Shown here in pieces: positions 33,004-45,572 of a stretch of DNA of 64,000 bases. The stretch spans positions 71,719,478-71,783,477 of the forward strand of contig CM066738.1 of the NCBI GenBank assembly GCA_033961575.1, read 5' to 3'. Below the pieces are notes generated by a model. It had not been told where the DNA came from and did no database searches. It was given only the letters and a program-made list of their open reading frames with translations. The translations under genes were made by a program, and so were the position numbers. The DNA comes from Aselliscus stoliczkanus (lineage: Eukaryota > Chordata > Mammalia > Chiroptera > Hipposideridae). Position 1 is the first letter of the stretch. Each line of letters starts with the position of its first letter.

Positions 33004-34139
33004 GGAGAGAGGAAAAATGGCGGCTTCCTGAGTTCTCCCTTGGAAATCGCCGCAATTAGGGCAGCTGTAACTCTTTACAGTATCCTATAGAACAGCTGAG
33101 AGACGGACTGCGATTGTTTGAAGATGGGCAGACCAGGCGAGTGTGGGAAGAAGGAGGCGAGAAGCGTGGAGTCTCGGTCCGCACGTCTGCAGAGACGCTA
33201 GACCCCAGGAGACAGATTGGAGAGTGTTCCCGTCTCACTCCCTGTGCCTTGCAGTCCCATGGAGCGTGCATTGGGAGCCCAATGGTTTGCAGAGTCTAAC
33301 GCAGAAGCCTCTGGCTGGGCGAGTGGGGGAAGAGAGAGTAGAGACGTGCTTGGAGAGGCGCCATCCGCACCTGCAGCTGGGGACAGGAGGGACCCCCAGG
33401 AGGCAGATCGGAGAGCGTTGCAGTGCCAGGGCGGGCTCAGTGCCTGCGCCCCTGCGATCTCACGCCAGGAGCATGGCTGGAGCGTCTGAGGTAGAAGCCT
33501 CAGCTCTAAACAGCGGGAGGTTTTGTTTTGTTTTTCTCTTTCATTTTTTTCCTTTTTTTTCTCGGACAGAAAACAAAAAACAACTGCATAGATAAGAACC
33601 CATCCCACCCTCCCTCGGAAGCCCTGGCCCCGGGAATCCCAGAGTCTTAAACTGACCTCTGAATGGAGAGTAGTATCAGATTACAGGGGTGCTCCTACTC
33701 GAAGGCCAGGAAGAAGCTCCAGAGTGTTGGCCTACCTACCTTGCCCCCACCTCTCCTGTGGCTTGGAAGCAGGGCAACTTCGGTGGCATAGATAAGAACC
33801 CCCCACCCCCACCCACCCACCACAGGTGGCTTGTAGCTTGTAGCGGCTCAGAAATCTCACACACCCCACAGCCTCTAGCCGAAAGAATGCCTGAAGACGC
33901 ACATCGAGTCTTCTGGCTGCACAGTTCTCAGTGTGCTTCTGGGCAGGCCAGAGCAGAAACAGCAGTGACTTTGTAAAAACAACCAGTCATACCCCATAAC
34001 CCCATTCATCTCGAGTTGCATCACCAGGGTCACTCCAGGTGCCAGGTGACCGGCTCTGCCCAACAAGATGCAGAGGAGCTTTTGTACAGCAGAAGACAAC
34101 CTGGAGATAGCTTGGTGAACTTTAGCCAAGATTGTCACT

Positions 34140-34280
34140 GTTGTTTTTTTTTTGTGTGTGTGTGTGTTCTTTTTTTCTTTTTGTTTGTTTGGCTTTTTTG
34201 GGTGTTTTTTTTTTTTATTATTATTTTCTTGTTTGGGTGTTTTTGTTTTTCTATTTCATTATTATCATTTTTAGTTTTTT

Positions 34281-34322
<42 letters not shown>

Positions 34323-34351
34323 ATCTTGATATATATGGGTGTATAGATGTT

Positions 34352-34426
<75 letters not shown>

Positions 34427-34440
34427 GTCTCCCCTTTCTC
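34140..34440 (+). repeat. T-rich block with (TA)n and (TTTC)n in L1-E 5'UTR
   Basis: A T-rich stretch (34142-34275), a TA run of about 44 nt (34279-34322), then gatatatatgggtgtatagatg, then about twenty TTTC units (34350-34426). The order mirrors the low-complexity block of L1-D read on its own strand. Confidence 0.9.
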
Positions 34441-35044
34441 TTGCCTTTCTTTTCCTCCTTCTTTCCAATTTTCTGCAATTTTTTTTGTATGTTTGATATT
34501 TCTGTACATGTTTAGTGTTGGTTGTTTCTTACATGTGAGAGTATTTGGTTTCTTTTGGTGGCTGTTGTGGTTTTGCTTGTTGATCTGTTTTGCTCAAAAA
34601 TCACTCTGCAGTAGGGCCCAGCCAAAGAGGCTCAAGAATCATCTCACCCAGAGGCCAACTTTAGACCAAACCAGAGCATTACAGGGTTTGACCTACAGGA
34701 GTCACACCTAAAAGGAAATCGCTACAGGCACAAGAGCCCATCAGGGCCAAGCTTCATCGGAGGGGTCAACCCACACACAACAGCTCATAAACTGTAGACA
34801 CAGCTAATCCTCACAGCTACTTCAGCCTGGGAGTCAATCCCACCTACTGACAAGCCAAAAGCAATCAAAGCTCAGGAGAAGACACACAACACAAGGAACA
34901 CCTGTGTTACACATGCACAGGAGAATAGGGAGACTGAGCAATTCAAATATAAAGGACACACACCACTCATGTCCACCCAGAAAAGAATGAGAGACCTAGG
35001 GGATCTACTTAATACATTGAAGCAAGCACAAAGAGTAAGCCAGA

Positions 35045-35922
35045 ATGGGGAAACAAAGAAGCACATCCCAAATAAAAGAACAGAAGAAACCTCCTGAATC
35101 AGTAGAACTAGAGGAAATAGAGGCAACCAACCTATCAGAGACAGAGTTCAGAACACTGATTATTAGAATGTTCAAGGAAATTAGTGAGAATATAAAGAAA
35201 TATAGAGAAATCTTGAAAAACAACCAGCTAGAACTAAAGAATGCAATTACTGAAATAAATAACAAACTCGAAGGTATTACCAGCAGATTGAATGAAGCAG
35301 ACGATCGAATCAGCGAATTAGAAGACAAGACAGCAGAAATCATACAAGCAGAACAACAAAAACAAAAAGGAATAAAAAACATTGAAAATAGTTTAAGAGA
35401 GCTGGGCAATAATATCATGTGCAACAACATGATTTTTCATAGGAATACCAGAAGGAGAAGAGAGGGAACAAGGGATCGAGAACATATTTGAAGTAATAAT
35501 GACTGAAAACTTCCCTAACCTGACAAAGGAAATCGACATACAAGTCCAGGAAGTGCAGAGAGTTCCAACCAAGATGAACCCAAACAGGCCCACACCAAGA
35601 CACATTATTATGAAAACGGCAAGTGTTAAGGACAAAGACAGAATCCTAAAAGTAGCAAGGGACAGGCATCAAGTTACTTACAAGGGAACCCCCATAAGAA
35701 TATCGGCCGACTTTTCTACAGACACTCTGCAGGCTAGAAGGGAGTGGCGGGAGGTTTTCAAAGTGACGAAAAACAAAAGCCTACAACCTAGATTGCTTTA
35801 TCCAGTAAGACTATCATTTAAAATTGAAGGAGAGATAAAGAGCTTTGCAAAAAAAAAATAAGCTGAAGGAATTCATTACCACCAAGCCAGCATTGCAGGA
35901 AATGTTAAAAGGGCTTCTTTAG
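35045..35922 (+). pseudogene. L1-E ORF1 remnant
   Basis: Start MGKQRSTSQIKEQKKPPE; coiled coil with SRLNEADDRISELEDKTAE; frame break near 35440. The second frame holds NRPTPRHIIMKTASVKDKDR and SLQPRLLYPVRLSFKIEGE. It is followed by a second shift within an A run near 35850 and the terminal MLKGLL before a stop at 35920. Same domain order as the intact copy at 15404-16279, so loss is by two frameshifts. Confidence 0.88.
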
Positions 35923-36909
35923 GCAAAAGAAAGAAAAAAACCAACCTAACTAACAAAGACCAGAAACACAAATAACTACATGGCAATAACTACACACCTA
36001 TCAATAATCACATTAAATGTAAATGGATTAAATGCTCCAATCAAAAGACATAGGGTGGCTGAATGAATAAGAAAGCAAGACTCTTGCATATACTGTAAAC
36101 AAGAGACTCACTTCAGATCAAAAGACACATACAGGCTGAAAGTAAAGAGATGGGGTAAAATATTTCATGCAAATGCAACTGACAAAAAAGCTGGAGTAGT
36201 GATACTTATATTAGATAAAATAGACTTTAAATTGAAGAGTATAATAAAGGACAAAGAAGGGCACTTTATAATAATAAAGGGATCTATCCCGCAAGAGGAC
36301 ATAATGCTAGTAAACATCTATGCACCAAACATAGGATCTCCTAAATATGTAAAACAGATATTGACAGACATAAAGACGGAGATCAACAGTAACACTATCA
36401 TAGTAGGGGATTTCAACACCCCGTTGTCACCAATGGACAGATCCTCCAGACAGAAAATCAGTGTGCAAACAGTGGCCTGAAATGATACATTACACCAGCT
36501 GCATTTAATTGATATTTTCAGAGCATTTCACCCAAAAGCTACAGAATATACATTCTTCTCAAGTACACACGGAACATTTTCCAAGATCAACCACATATTA
36601 GGCCACAAAACAAGTCTTAATAAATTTAAGATAATTGAAATTATATCAAGTATCTTCTCTGACCACAGTACTATGAAATTAGAATTCATCTACAAGAAAA
36701 AACTGGAAAACACAGAAATACTTGAACTCTGAATAACATGTCACTAAATAGCGAGTGGGTCAAAAATGAAATCAAGGAATAAATAAAAAGATACCTCAAG
36801 ACAAATGAAAATGAAAACACTATGGCCGCAGATCTTCAGGATGCAGAGAAAGCAGTCCAAAGAGGGAAGTTCATAGTAGTGCAAACCTACCTAAAGAAGC
36901 AAGAAAAAT

Positions 36910-37378
36910 TGGCCAACTGAATGGCACTTTGGTTAAGAGCTGACTTTGGATGCCAGGTCTGAGCATCAGGGCCCCAGTTCAGATCCCACATGAGGGCCAG
37001 TGACACTGCCATCTACTGCTAAGATGGTGAACAACAGCTTGACCTGGAGCTGGGCTGCCATGAGCCCCCCTCACAGTATAGCTGCAGCCCCTGCTTCAAT
37101 GGGCTGCCATGAGCTCCCATGAGTGGCCAGCAGCTGGTGTGAGCAGTGGGCAACTGGCATGAGCTGCCAAGAGCTGCCGTGAGCAGCTGTCCAGTGGCCG
37201 GCAACTGATCTACCTCACCTGGGAAGAGTGCAATGATACCAACCTGGGCCAGTGAAGCAATGTCCTCCACACTAGACTGAAGAACAGAAGGACATCAACT
37301 TGTCTGTTCCCCCTCCTGGATTCCCCAGTGATATTCCCCTTCCCCAATTCCCCAATAAAATCTTTACTAAAAAAAAAA
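36910..37378 (+). mobile_element. Long tRNA-derived SINE nested in L1-E ORF2
   Basis: Diverged head tggccaactgaatggcactttgg, B-box-like agttcagatcccacatgagg, body with gagctgggctgccatgagc, tail ccccaataaaatctttac plus A run. A perfect 13-bp duplication aagcaagaaaaat flanks it (36897-36909 and 37379-37391). It must be younger than L1-E. Confidence 0.9.
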
Positions 37379-38792
37379 AAGCAAGAAAAATCTCAAGTCA
37401 ACAGGTTATCCTTACACCTCAAGGAACTGGAAAAACAACAGCAAAATAAGCCCAAAGGGAGTACAAGGAAGGAGATAATAAAGACCAGTGAGGAAATAAA
37501 TAAAATAGAGACCTGAAAAACAATACAAAAGATTAATGAAACCAAGAGCTAGTTTTCTGAGAAGATAAACAACATTGAGAAACCTCTAGCCAGACTCATC
37601 AAAAAAAAAAGAGAGAGGACACAAATTAGTAAAATCAGGAATGAAAGAGGTGAAGTGACAAAGACACTACAGAAATACCAAAAATTTCAAGGTATTACTA
37701 TGAGCAACTATATGCCAACAAATTTGACAATCTAGAAGAAATGTATAGTTTTCTAGAAGCATGCAACCTTCCAAAGCTAACGCAAAAAGAAATGGAAAAT
37801 CTGAATAGACTAATTACTACCAAGGAAATTGAATCAGTAATCAACAAGCTCCCAACAAACAAAAGCCCTGGACCAGATGGTTTCACAGGTGAATTTTACC
37901 AAACATTATCACCAAAGAATTATCACCTATTCTTCTCAAACTATTTCAAAAAATCTAGAAGGAGGGAAGGCTCCCAAACTCATTCTATGAGGCCACTATC
38001 ACCCTGATTCCAAAACCAGACAAAGACAGTACAAAAAAGGAAAACTACAGGCCAATATCCCTGATGAACATAGATGCAAAAATCCTCAACAAAATATTAG
38101 CAAACAGAATTCAGTATATATTATGATTATACACCATGATCAGGTGGGATTCATTCCCAGTATGCAAGGTTGGTTCAATATCTGCAAATCAATTAATGTG
38201 GTACACCACATCCAAAAAATGAAGAATAAAAATCATATGGTCATATCAATAGATTCAGAAAAAGCATTTGGCAAAATCCAGCAGCCATTTATGATAAAAA
38301 CTCTTAGCAAAGCAGGAATAGAGGGATCATACCTTAACATAATAGAGGCCATATATGATAAACGCACAGCTAATGCCATACTCAATGGGGAAAATCTAAA
38401 ACCATTTCTCTTAATATCAGGAACAAGACACGGCTGTTTACTTTCTCCAGTTTTATTCAATATAGTTCTGGAAGTTCTAGCCACAGCAATCAGACATGAA
38501 AAAGAAATAAAAGCTATCCAAATTGGTAAGGAGGAAGGAAATTAGTCGTTATATGCTGATGACATTATACTATACATAGAGAACACCAAAGACTCCATCA
38601 GAAAACTATTGGAACTGACAAATGAATTCATTCAGGTAGCAGGATACAAAATCAATATCCAGAAATCAGTTGCATTTGTATACACCAATGACAAACTATC
38701 AGAAGGAGAAATTAAGAAAACAGTCCCATTTACAGTTGCTTCAAGAACTGTAAAATACTTAGGAATAAACTTAACCAAAGAAGTAAAAACCT

Positions 38793-38886
38793 GGGGCCGG
38801 TCAAGTGGCACGGTGGTTAAGCTCTGGCTTGGGAAGCCAGCGGCCCCAGTTCGGGTCCCACATATGAGGGCCAGTGACACAGCCCT

Positions 38887-38918
<32 letters not shown>

Positions 38919-38927
38919 TAACCTGTA
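38793..38927 (+). mobile_element. Short tRNA-derived SINE nested in L1-E ORF2
   Basis: ggggccggtcaagtggcacggtggttaag, the stem gctctggcttgggaagccag, cccacatatg and gacacagccctc, then an A-rich tail ending about 38927. A short duplication aacctg flanks it. It splits the L1 sequence corresponding to [10 protein letters not shown]. Confidence 0.88.
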
Positions 38928-40954
38928 CTCAGAAAATGATAAGACACTGAAAAGAGAAATTAAAGAAGATACAAATAAATGGAAACACCTACCATGCTCC
39001 TGGATAGGAAGAATTAATATAGTTAAAATGTCCATACTGCCTAAAGCAATATATAGATTCAATGCAATTCCTATCAAACTACCAAGGGCATTTTCACAGA
39101 AATAGAAAATGTAATCCAAAAATTTATATGGAACCACAAAAGACCCCGAATAGTGTCAGCAATCCTGAGAAATAAGAACAACGTCGGGGGTATCATGCTA
39201 CCCGACATCAACTCATATTACAAGGCTACAGTGATCAAAACAGCCTGGTACTGGCATAAAAACAGGCACATAGATCAATGGAACAGAATAGAGAGCCCTG
39301 AAACAAATTCATTCATATATGGTCGATTAATCTATGACAATGGAAGGAAGAATTTACACTGGGGTAAAGATAGTCTATTCAATAAATGGTGCTGGGAAAA
39401 TTGGACTGACACATGCAAAAAAGTGAAATTGGACCACCTATTTACACCATATACGAGAACAAATTCAAAATGGATTAAAGACTTAAATATAAGACCTGAA
39501 ACCATAAAACTTCTAGTAGAAAATATAGGGAGTACATTGGCAGACATTATCCTAAGCAATATTTTTACTGATATATTCCCACTGGCAAGGGAAGTAAAAG
39601 AAAGAATGAACATATGGGATTACATCAAACTTAAAAGCTTTTTCACAGCAAAGGAAACCATCAATAAAACAAAAAGGCAGCCTACTGAATAGGAGAAGAT
39701 ATTTGTCAATGATACATCTGATAAGGGGTTAATACCCAAAATTTACAAAACACTTACTCAACACCAAAAAAAACAACCCAATTAAAAAATGGGCAGAGGA
39801 TATGAAGAGGCATTTCTCTAAAGAGAACATACTGATGGCCAACAGGCATATGAAAAAATGTTCAGCCTCACTAATCATCAGAGAAATACAAATAAAAACC
39901 ACAATGAGATACCACCTCACTCCAGTCAGAATGGCTATCATCAACAAATAACAAACAACAAGTGTTGGCGAGGTTGTGGGGAAAAGGGAACCCTGGTGCA
40001 CTGTAGGTGGTGTTGCAGATTGGTGCAGCCACTATGGAATTAAGTATGGAGGTTATCTCAAAAAGCTGGAAATGGAACTACCTTATGACCCAGCAGTTCC
40101 ACTCCAGAGAAACCCGACACTAATTTGAAAAAATATATGCACCCCTATATTCATTGCAGCACTATTTACAATAGCCAAGACTTGGAAACAATTGAAATGC
40201 CCTCAGTAGACTACTGGATTAAGAAACCGTGGTACATTTACACAATGGAGTATTACTCAGCTATAAAGAAGAATGAAAGCGTACCATTTGCAATGATATG
40301 GATGGACCTAGAGAACATTATGCAAAGTGAAATAAGTCAGTCAGAAAGACAAATACCATATGATCTCATTAATATGTGGAATCTAAAGAACTGAATAAAC
40401 GAGCAATGTAAACAGAAATAGTCTTAGAGATACAAATCAAAAACTGATGATTGCTAGATGGGAGGGGGCGGGAATGAGGGAAGAGGGGAAGGGACAAGAC
40501 AACATAAATTGATAACTTCAGTATTGCTACAGGGATAGGAAATACAGTTTGGGGAATATAATCAATAATGCTGTAAATATTTTTTAGGCGGCCAGATGGA
40601 CTTATCTTTTTTTTAGGGAGACCACTTCATGGACGGTGTAGAGGCCTGACCACTGCACTGTACACCTGAAGCTGCTGTTGAATAATATATGTCAACTATA
40701 ATTTAAAATATATAGAGTCACAGGGTATGGAGTACAGTGTGGGGAGTGGAGTCAATGGAATTGTAATAGATATGTATGATATTAGGGGTGGGGAAAAGTG
40801 AATTGGGATGGGGGTTGTTACTTTGTGAGGGGTGAAAAGCGTAAGTATTGCATTGTTTTGTACACCTGAAACATATAATACTATTTTTTTTAAAAAAATG
40901 GTAAGGAAAATTAAATTATCGTTAAAAAATAAAAATAAAAATAAATGTATTTGA

Positions 40955-42948
40955 ATTTTTAGTAGGAGCATTATATAGACCGAAAAAGTTCCCCAGAATG
41001 TTCCGTCATTATTTGAAAATATTAGTTTCATTTATAGGTGACGTCAACAACCACTGAAATGTATACTACCAGACAAGTGGGTCTGCTTTCCTTCTGAATC
41101 CTGGGGACTGTTGGCCACAGGGCCTGGGGCAAGCCCTCTCCACACCCTGAAATGTCCAAGTCCACCCTGTAGTTCAGCTTTCCAGCATCCTCCACCCTCC
41201 AGATCATAAGGCTGGGTCCCTACTCCACAGGATACAAATTGGAGATGACTAAGAGGACATGAGGAAGTATTTGTAATGCCCCTGGTATCTCTGAATCATC
41301 TCAGAAGAGGATGAGAATATCTATGTCAAGGAGAGGAGGGATTTCAGGACCAAAGAAAGAAAGAACATTTTCCAGGATTCCATAAGCATTGTTTCATGAC
41401 CTTTGTCTGAACACATTTTGTGGGAAGAACTGCATGATATTCTGCATATCATTTTGGCTGTGGACATGATAATACCAAAGTTCTCCACTACCCATCACCA
41501 TGATTAGAATTCCAAGGAAGTTTTGGATTAGACTAGGAATCAGTCTTATTGTATTAACCACTCCCAGGAAGGTCCCATGATATTTTTTCACTTGTCTAAA
41601 ATATTTCCTTTTTCTCTACTTTGCCTATCCTGTGGACAAGTGAAAATGAACAGGCTACACATAGTGGAGTCCAAAAATGTGGAATTGGAAAATATTTGAC
41701 TCATAAAAACCTATTTCAAATAATAGGTCCTTTCAGCATTGCAACATCTGCTGAGGTTTGAACCTTTACCAGCATTTCTCCAGTGAGTTCTATGTTGTTT
41801 AAAAAACAATATCCCAGCAGACAAGTAGTGGTGCTAGTGGGAATACCATTTTCAAAATAGTGCTGTGATAAATTCGATCTGCTCTCTGTAAGAGAGGTGA
41901 TCAGTAATGATTAAATCAATCCAGCTATTACTGTTAGTCTAATTTTAGTGAGAATTTAATGGAGGATAAGGATCAAACTAAGTCTAAGCGAATCACTCAA
42001 TATATTTAACTTCCAGGGTTATGTTTAAATCCAAAAGGGATGCATTTTAGTTGAAACACACACTCACACCCCCCACCACACACACACACATGCACATAAA
42101 GGAAAAGAAAATGACTGTTTACTGAGTTTCTAATATATGCCACAAACTGTACTTAGTTAGCTCTGTATATACTATCACCCCAAAAGTTATTCACCCCAAA
42201 AGTTATTGCATAAATTATTTCAAATATTTCCCAGAGATGGTCATTTTGTTTTCAAATCATTTCAAATTATATTTACAGACAGAAAAGTTGCTACAGAGTA
42301 TTAAGTCAGAAACATTCCTCAAAAAATACTTCCTTTGTGGGTTTTACCATTAGAGTGTATTCTTTGGTTTAACACTGTGACCGTTAAAATGTTCTGGAAC
42401 GCCATGTTTCATTTAATGGGATGGAGGGAAGGAGTGCCACTGGTAGAAATGAGGAAGAAAGGATGAGGATGAACAGACTGGGCTTCCAAAGGCAAACTGG
42501 GTTTCTTATGACATTGTGTAAGGCCAGCCCCACTTACCAATATGGTGTGGGATGGTGATTATGAGGTCAATGGGCCTGTAATTGCCAACAGTACCAAGAA
42601 TATTGGTAAATTTCTAAGTAGGCTGTGTCTTAAAGACCAAACACTACTGACCCTGGGGCTCTTTCTCCCAATGACTAACGAAGTACTGATTCCATAAAAC
42701 TAGTGGAAAAGGTAATCAAGGCCTTTAGCCCTGAGAGGTAAGGTACAGTTCGGGCCACTGTGGGGAGGTTCTTTCCCCATAGTGGTCATGGGCTGCATCC
42801 ATCTTAAACTCATCGTGCAGGAAAATTAATTCCTTGTTAGCCACCGGGCTACAAACAGGAGAAACTCACAACCAATCATCTACCCCAAGGAAGGCACAAA
42901 GTGAGAGAGATCAGGGAGTTGGGCTAAAAAAACTATTTTCTTTTTCAG
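40955..42948 (+). other. LAMA3 intron remainder, mostly unclassified
   Basis: No exon. It contains a (CA)n-like tract (42057-42100) and an exact 16-bp tandem duplication (tcaccccaaaagttat at 42175-42190 and 42191-42206). It ends in the polypyrimidine tract ctattttctttttcag before exon 5. Confidence 0.55.
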
Positions 42949-43057
42949 TGTCCTCTGCCGGAGTATTGTGACTGATGGTAGGAGTCGCATCGCAGTATAT
43001 GACCTGTTAGCAGGTGCAGACATTCGGTTCAAAGCCCATACAACCCGATTCTTTCTG
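42949..43057 (+). CDS. LAMA3: LAMA3 exon 5 of window, domain IV
   Basis: 109 nt, phase 2 in and phase 0 out. It encodes VLCRSIVTDGRSRIAVYDLL and AGADIRFKAHTTRFFL. The acceptor is ttttcag and the donor gtatgc. A long SINE is inserted only about 50 nt downstream of the donor. Confidence 0.94.
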
Positions 43058-43106
43058 GTATGCTTCTGTTTTGCCCATTGAATTTTAGATGCATTTTGTT
43101 GATATC

Positions 43107-43567
43107 CGTTTTTTTGTTTGTTTTGTTTTAAGATTTTATTGGGAATTGGGGGAGGGGAACAGAAAAGTTGCTCTCCTTTTGTTCTTCTGTCTAGTTGTGG
43201 AGGACATCGCTTCACTGGCCCATGTTGGTATTGTGATCATTGCACTTTTCCCGGCTGAGGCAGATTGGTCACCAGCCGTTGGATGGCTGCTCACAGTGGC
43301 TCACGGCAGCTCACGCCAGCTACTGGCCGCTCATGCTGGCTGCCGGCCACTTACAGTAGCTTACGACAACCCACGGCAGCCCCACTGCAGCCTATGCTGT
43401 CATCAGCAACTCATGGCAGCCCAGCTCCAGGTTGAGCTGTTGTTCACCATCTTAGCTGTAGAGGGCACAGCGTCACTGGCCCATGTGAGATCCAAACCAG
43501 TGACTCTGCTGCTCAGAGCTTTTGCTTCCAAACCAACTCTTAACCGGCGAGCCACTCAGCCAGCCCC
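43107..43567 (-). mobile_element. Long tRNA-derived SINE, antisense, next to exon 5
   Basis: On the minus strand: ggggctggctgagtggctcgcc head, ggtttggatctcacatgggcc, repeat-rich body, ttcccaataaaatctt tail. A perfect 10-bp duplication tgttgatatc flanks it (43097-43106 and 43568-43577). It shows the same AATAAA plus terminator end as the other long copies. Confidence 0.88.
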
Positions 43568-43577
43568 TGTTGATATC

Positions 43578-45104
43578 TTTTTTTTTTAAGAAGCTTATTA
43601 AAATTTTGACTGCATTACATCTATAAATTAACCTGTGAAGAATGGCCAGCTTTCTGATGTTGATTCTTCCCATCTAAAAATCTGTCTTGCCTCTTCATTT
43701 GTTTGAGCCATTTTTATAATTTTATACCTAATAAAGTATAATCATCAAATTTGAGCACATCTCATGAAACTTTATTTCATTAATTTTTATTCATTGTTAC
43801 TATTATGAATGAAATATCATTTGTCATTATATTTCCTAGTTTACTAATATTATTGGTATAGAGAAATGCCATTAGTTATTGTTTATAATCTTTTTCATTT
43901 TACTATTTTATTGCATCTATTTAGCTTCTTGACAAATTTCTTCAGAATTTTAAAGGTTGTAATCACCTGGAATTTTTTTTCCAGACTACTGTTACTCTTT
44001 TTCAAAAAAGAGCATTATTTAGTTAAGTAGATATATACTATTAAGAGTGAAAATGCCAAGCTTGGCAGATTAATGAGCTTCATGCCCACCCTTATAATGA
44101 CACAACTTAAATATTGAGAATTATGATAAACAGAGGCAGTGGGATCTGGGTTAGGAAGGGGTGGCCAGATTTAGCGTAAGATTATCTGAGTATGAAGCAA
44201 CTTCTTGTTACTGCTACTATTAAGCATGCATCACATCCTGTGAAATGCTGGGTCAGCCTGTTCTAAGGAGTTTTTAATATTTGTGCTTGATAGTATTAAA
44301 ACCTCTGAGCTTTCTCTTAAGGAGTACCTGGAATTTAATTTTTTAAAATTACTCTATAAAATATATAATAATTTAATATTTTCTTTTAAAAATTAAGATT
44401 ATGTTTAAACATAACAATCCAACTAAATCTTAACCTCTTAATCTTTCAAAATTATACTGGGACCGAATCTCCATCTTTTAAGCATAAGTTTATCCTTTTT
44501 GAAATAGTCAAACATCATTCAGAATCAAGGCTGATAGACTGACTATAAACTCCTTGAGAACAGGACGGTGATCTAGCTTGGGCTTGCAGGATCCCCCAGT
44601 CTCAGTGCCTGGCATATAGTAGGTGTCAATAAAAGTTTTTGTTGTTGATACTGAATAACTTTATGAACAAGCTGGTAATACAGTTTGGATTTAAAAGGAA
44701 ATACACCGATACTTTACTGAATTTCATTTGCAACTCAAACTCTGGAGCCATTCCTTCAACAAAGTCCAAATGTGCCTGAGATACAAGTCACCCTCTATTA
44801 AGATAGATTGTTTGTACCAGGAGCAGCCCTCACTTTGAATACCAGGATCCCTGGCTGCCACCCACACCGGCCACTCTTCTTTGCCAGCATCAGTCTAGAG
44901 CAGGAAAGAAAAAAAGGTGCCACATGTCACTGACAAAGACTTGTTTCAAACTTTCATATGATTTTGTTTATTTATATAATTATTCTAAGAGCAGTTTAGT
45001 CAGTGATCCTGAATACAGTGAAAAAAGGATTTGTTGCACATAATAATGCCATAGGGAGTGCCATCTTGCAATTTTTATTACTTTAAAATAACAATGATAA
45101 TTAC
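43578..45104 (+). other. LAMA3 intron, AT-rich, with an L2/MIR-type 3' end
   Basis: 43578-44000 resembles diverged L1 ORF2 on the minus strand (gtaaagaatggccagctttctgatgttgattcttcccatc). 44525-44645 resembles an L2 3' end (ctgactataaactccttgagaacagg, then gtgcctggcatatagtaggtgtcaataaaagttt). The rest is unclassified. Confidence 0.5.
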
Positions 45105-45119
45105 TCTGGATGAATTTTT

Positions 45120-45372
45120 TTTTTCAGGTTTTATTTTTTTATTTTTTTATTTTTTCCATTTTTTAAATTAGTTTCAGGTGTACAACACAACGTAATAGTT
45201 ATACTCTTTATCCCCCCAAAGTGACAACCCTCTCCCCCAATTTGCCACCCCACTCCCCCCTCCCATATCATACATATCTATTACAATTCCTTTGACTCCC
45301 TTCCACAGTACACTCCACATCCCGTGACTATCTATATATTCAGTTACAGTTGACATACAATATTATACAACA
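45120..45372 (-). mobile_element. L1-G: 5'-truncated L1 3'UTR, antisense
   Basis: A T-rich start (A tail), then the L1 3'UTR seen in L1-D at 11050-11230 (attagtttcaggtgtacaac, aaagtgacaacc, cactcccccctcccatatcat). Flanked by a perfect 15-bp duplication tctggatgaattttt (45105-45119 and 45373-45387). Only about 250 bp of the element was copied. Confidence 0.9.
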
Positions 45373-45474
45373 TCTGGATGAATTTTTAATGGTTTGTTTT
45401 AAAGAGTGTTTGATCATACCACTGGTTTTGCTGATAACTGCAATGTACCTTTTTGCATTGTATTTGCTCAACAG

Positions 45475-45572
45475 CATCAAGTTTGTATCATACCCATTGA
45501 AGAATTCTCAACTGAATATTTGAAACCTCAAGTCAAATGCATTGCTAGCTATGGGCCATTTGTTAATCAAAG
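45475..45572 (+). CDS. LAMA3: LAMA3 exon 6 of window, domain IV
   Basis: 98 nt, phase 0 in and phase 2 out. It encodes HQVCIIPIEEFSTEYLKPQ and VKCIASYGPFVNQ. The acceptor is tgctcaacag and the donor gtaatg. It joins exon 7 through a split Arg codon. Confidence 0.94.

Larger units (their letters stand above)
35980..40394 (+). pseudogene. L1-E ORF2 remnant with two nested SINEs
   Basis: Start at 35980 (ATG GCA ATA ACT). Endonuclease motifs LVNIYAPNIGSPKYVKQ and [17 protein letters not shown] are at 36199-36480. Reverse-transcriptase blocks [14 protein letters not shown] and [15 protein letters not shown] follow. The YADD site at 38549-38563 is preceded by an in-frame TAG (38543-38545) where L1-D has TTG. 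The end is YHLI-like then NMWNLKN at 40394. Disrupted by stops, shifts and SINEs at 36910-37378 and 38793-38927. Confidence 0.88.
33004..40942 (+). mobile_element. L1-E: full-length LINE-1 in sense orientation within LAMA3
   Basis: It begins at ggagagaggaaaaatggcgg and ends in an A-rich tail near 40942. A 13-bp duplication with one mismatch (taa[c/a]tgtatttga) flanks it at 32991-33003 and 40942-40954. The order is 5'UTR 33004-35044, ORF1 35045-35922, ORF2 35980-40394, 3'UTR to the tail. Two SINEs are nested in ORF2. Multiple stops and frameshifts show it is inactive. It accounts for most of the 10.9-kb intron between exons 4 and 5 and is the only full-length L1 here in the same direction as LAMA3. 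Confidence 0.93.

Noticed and set aside
34271..34509. Lys/Glu/Arg-rich and Phe/Ser-rich open frames
   Set aside because: Direct translations of the (TTTC)n and (TA)n arrays in the L1-E 5'UTR.
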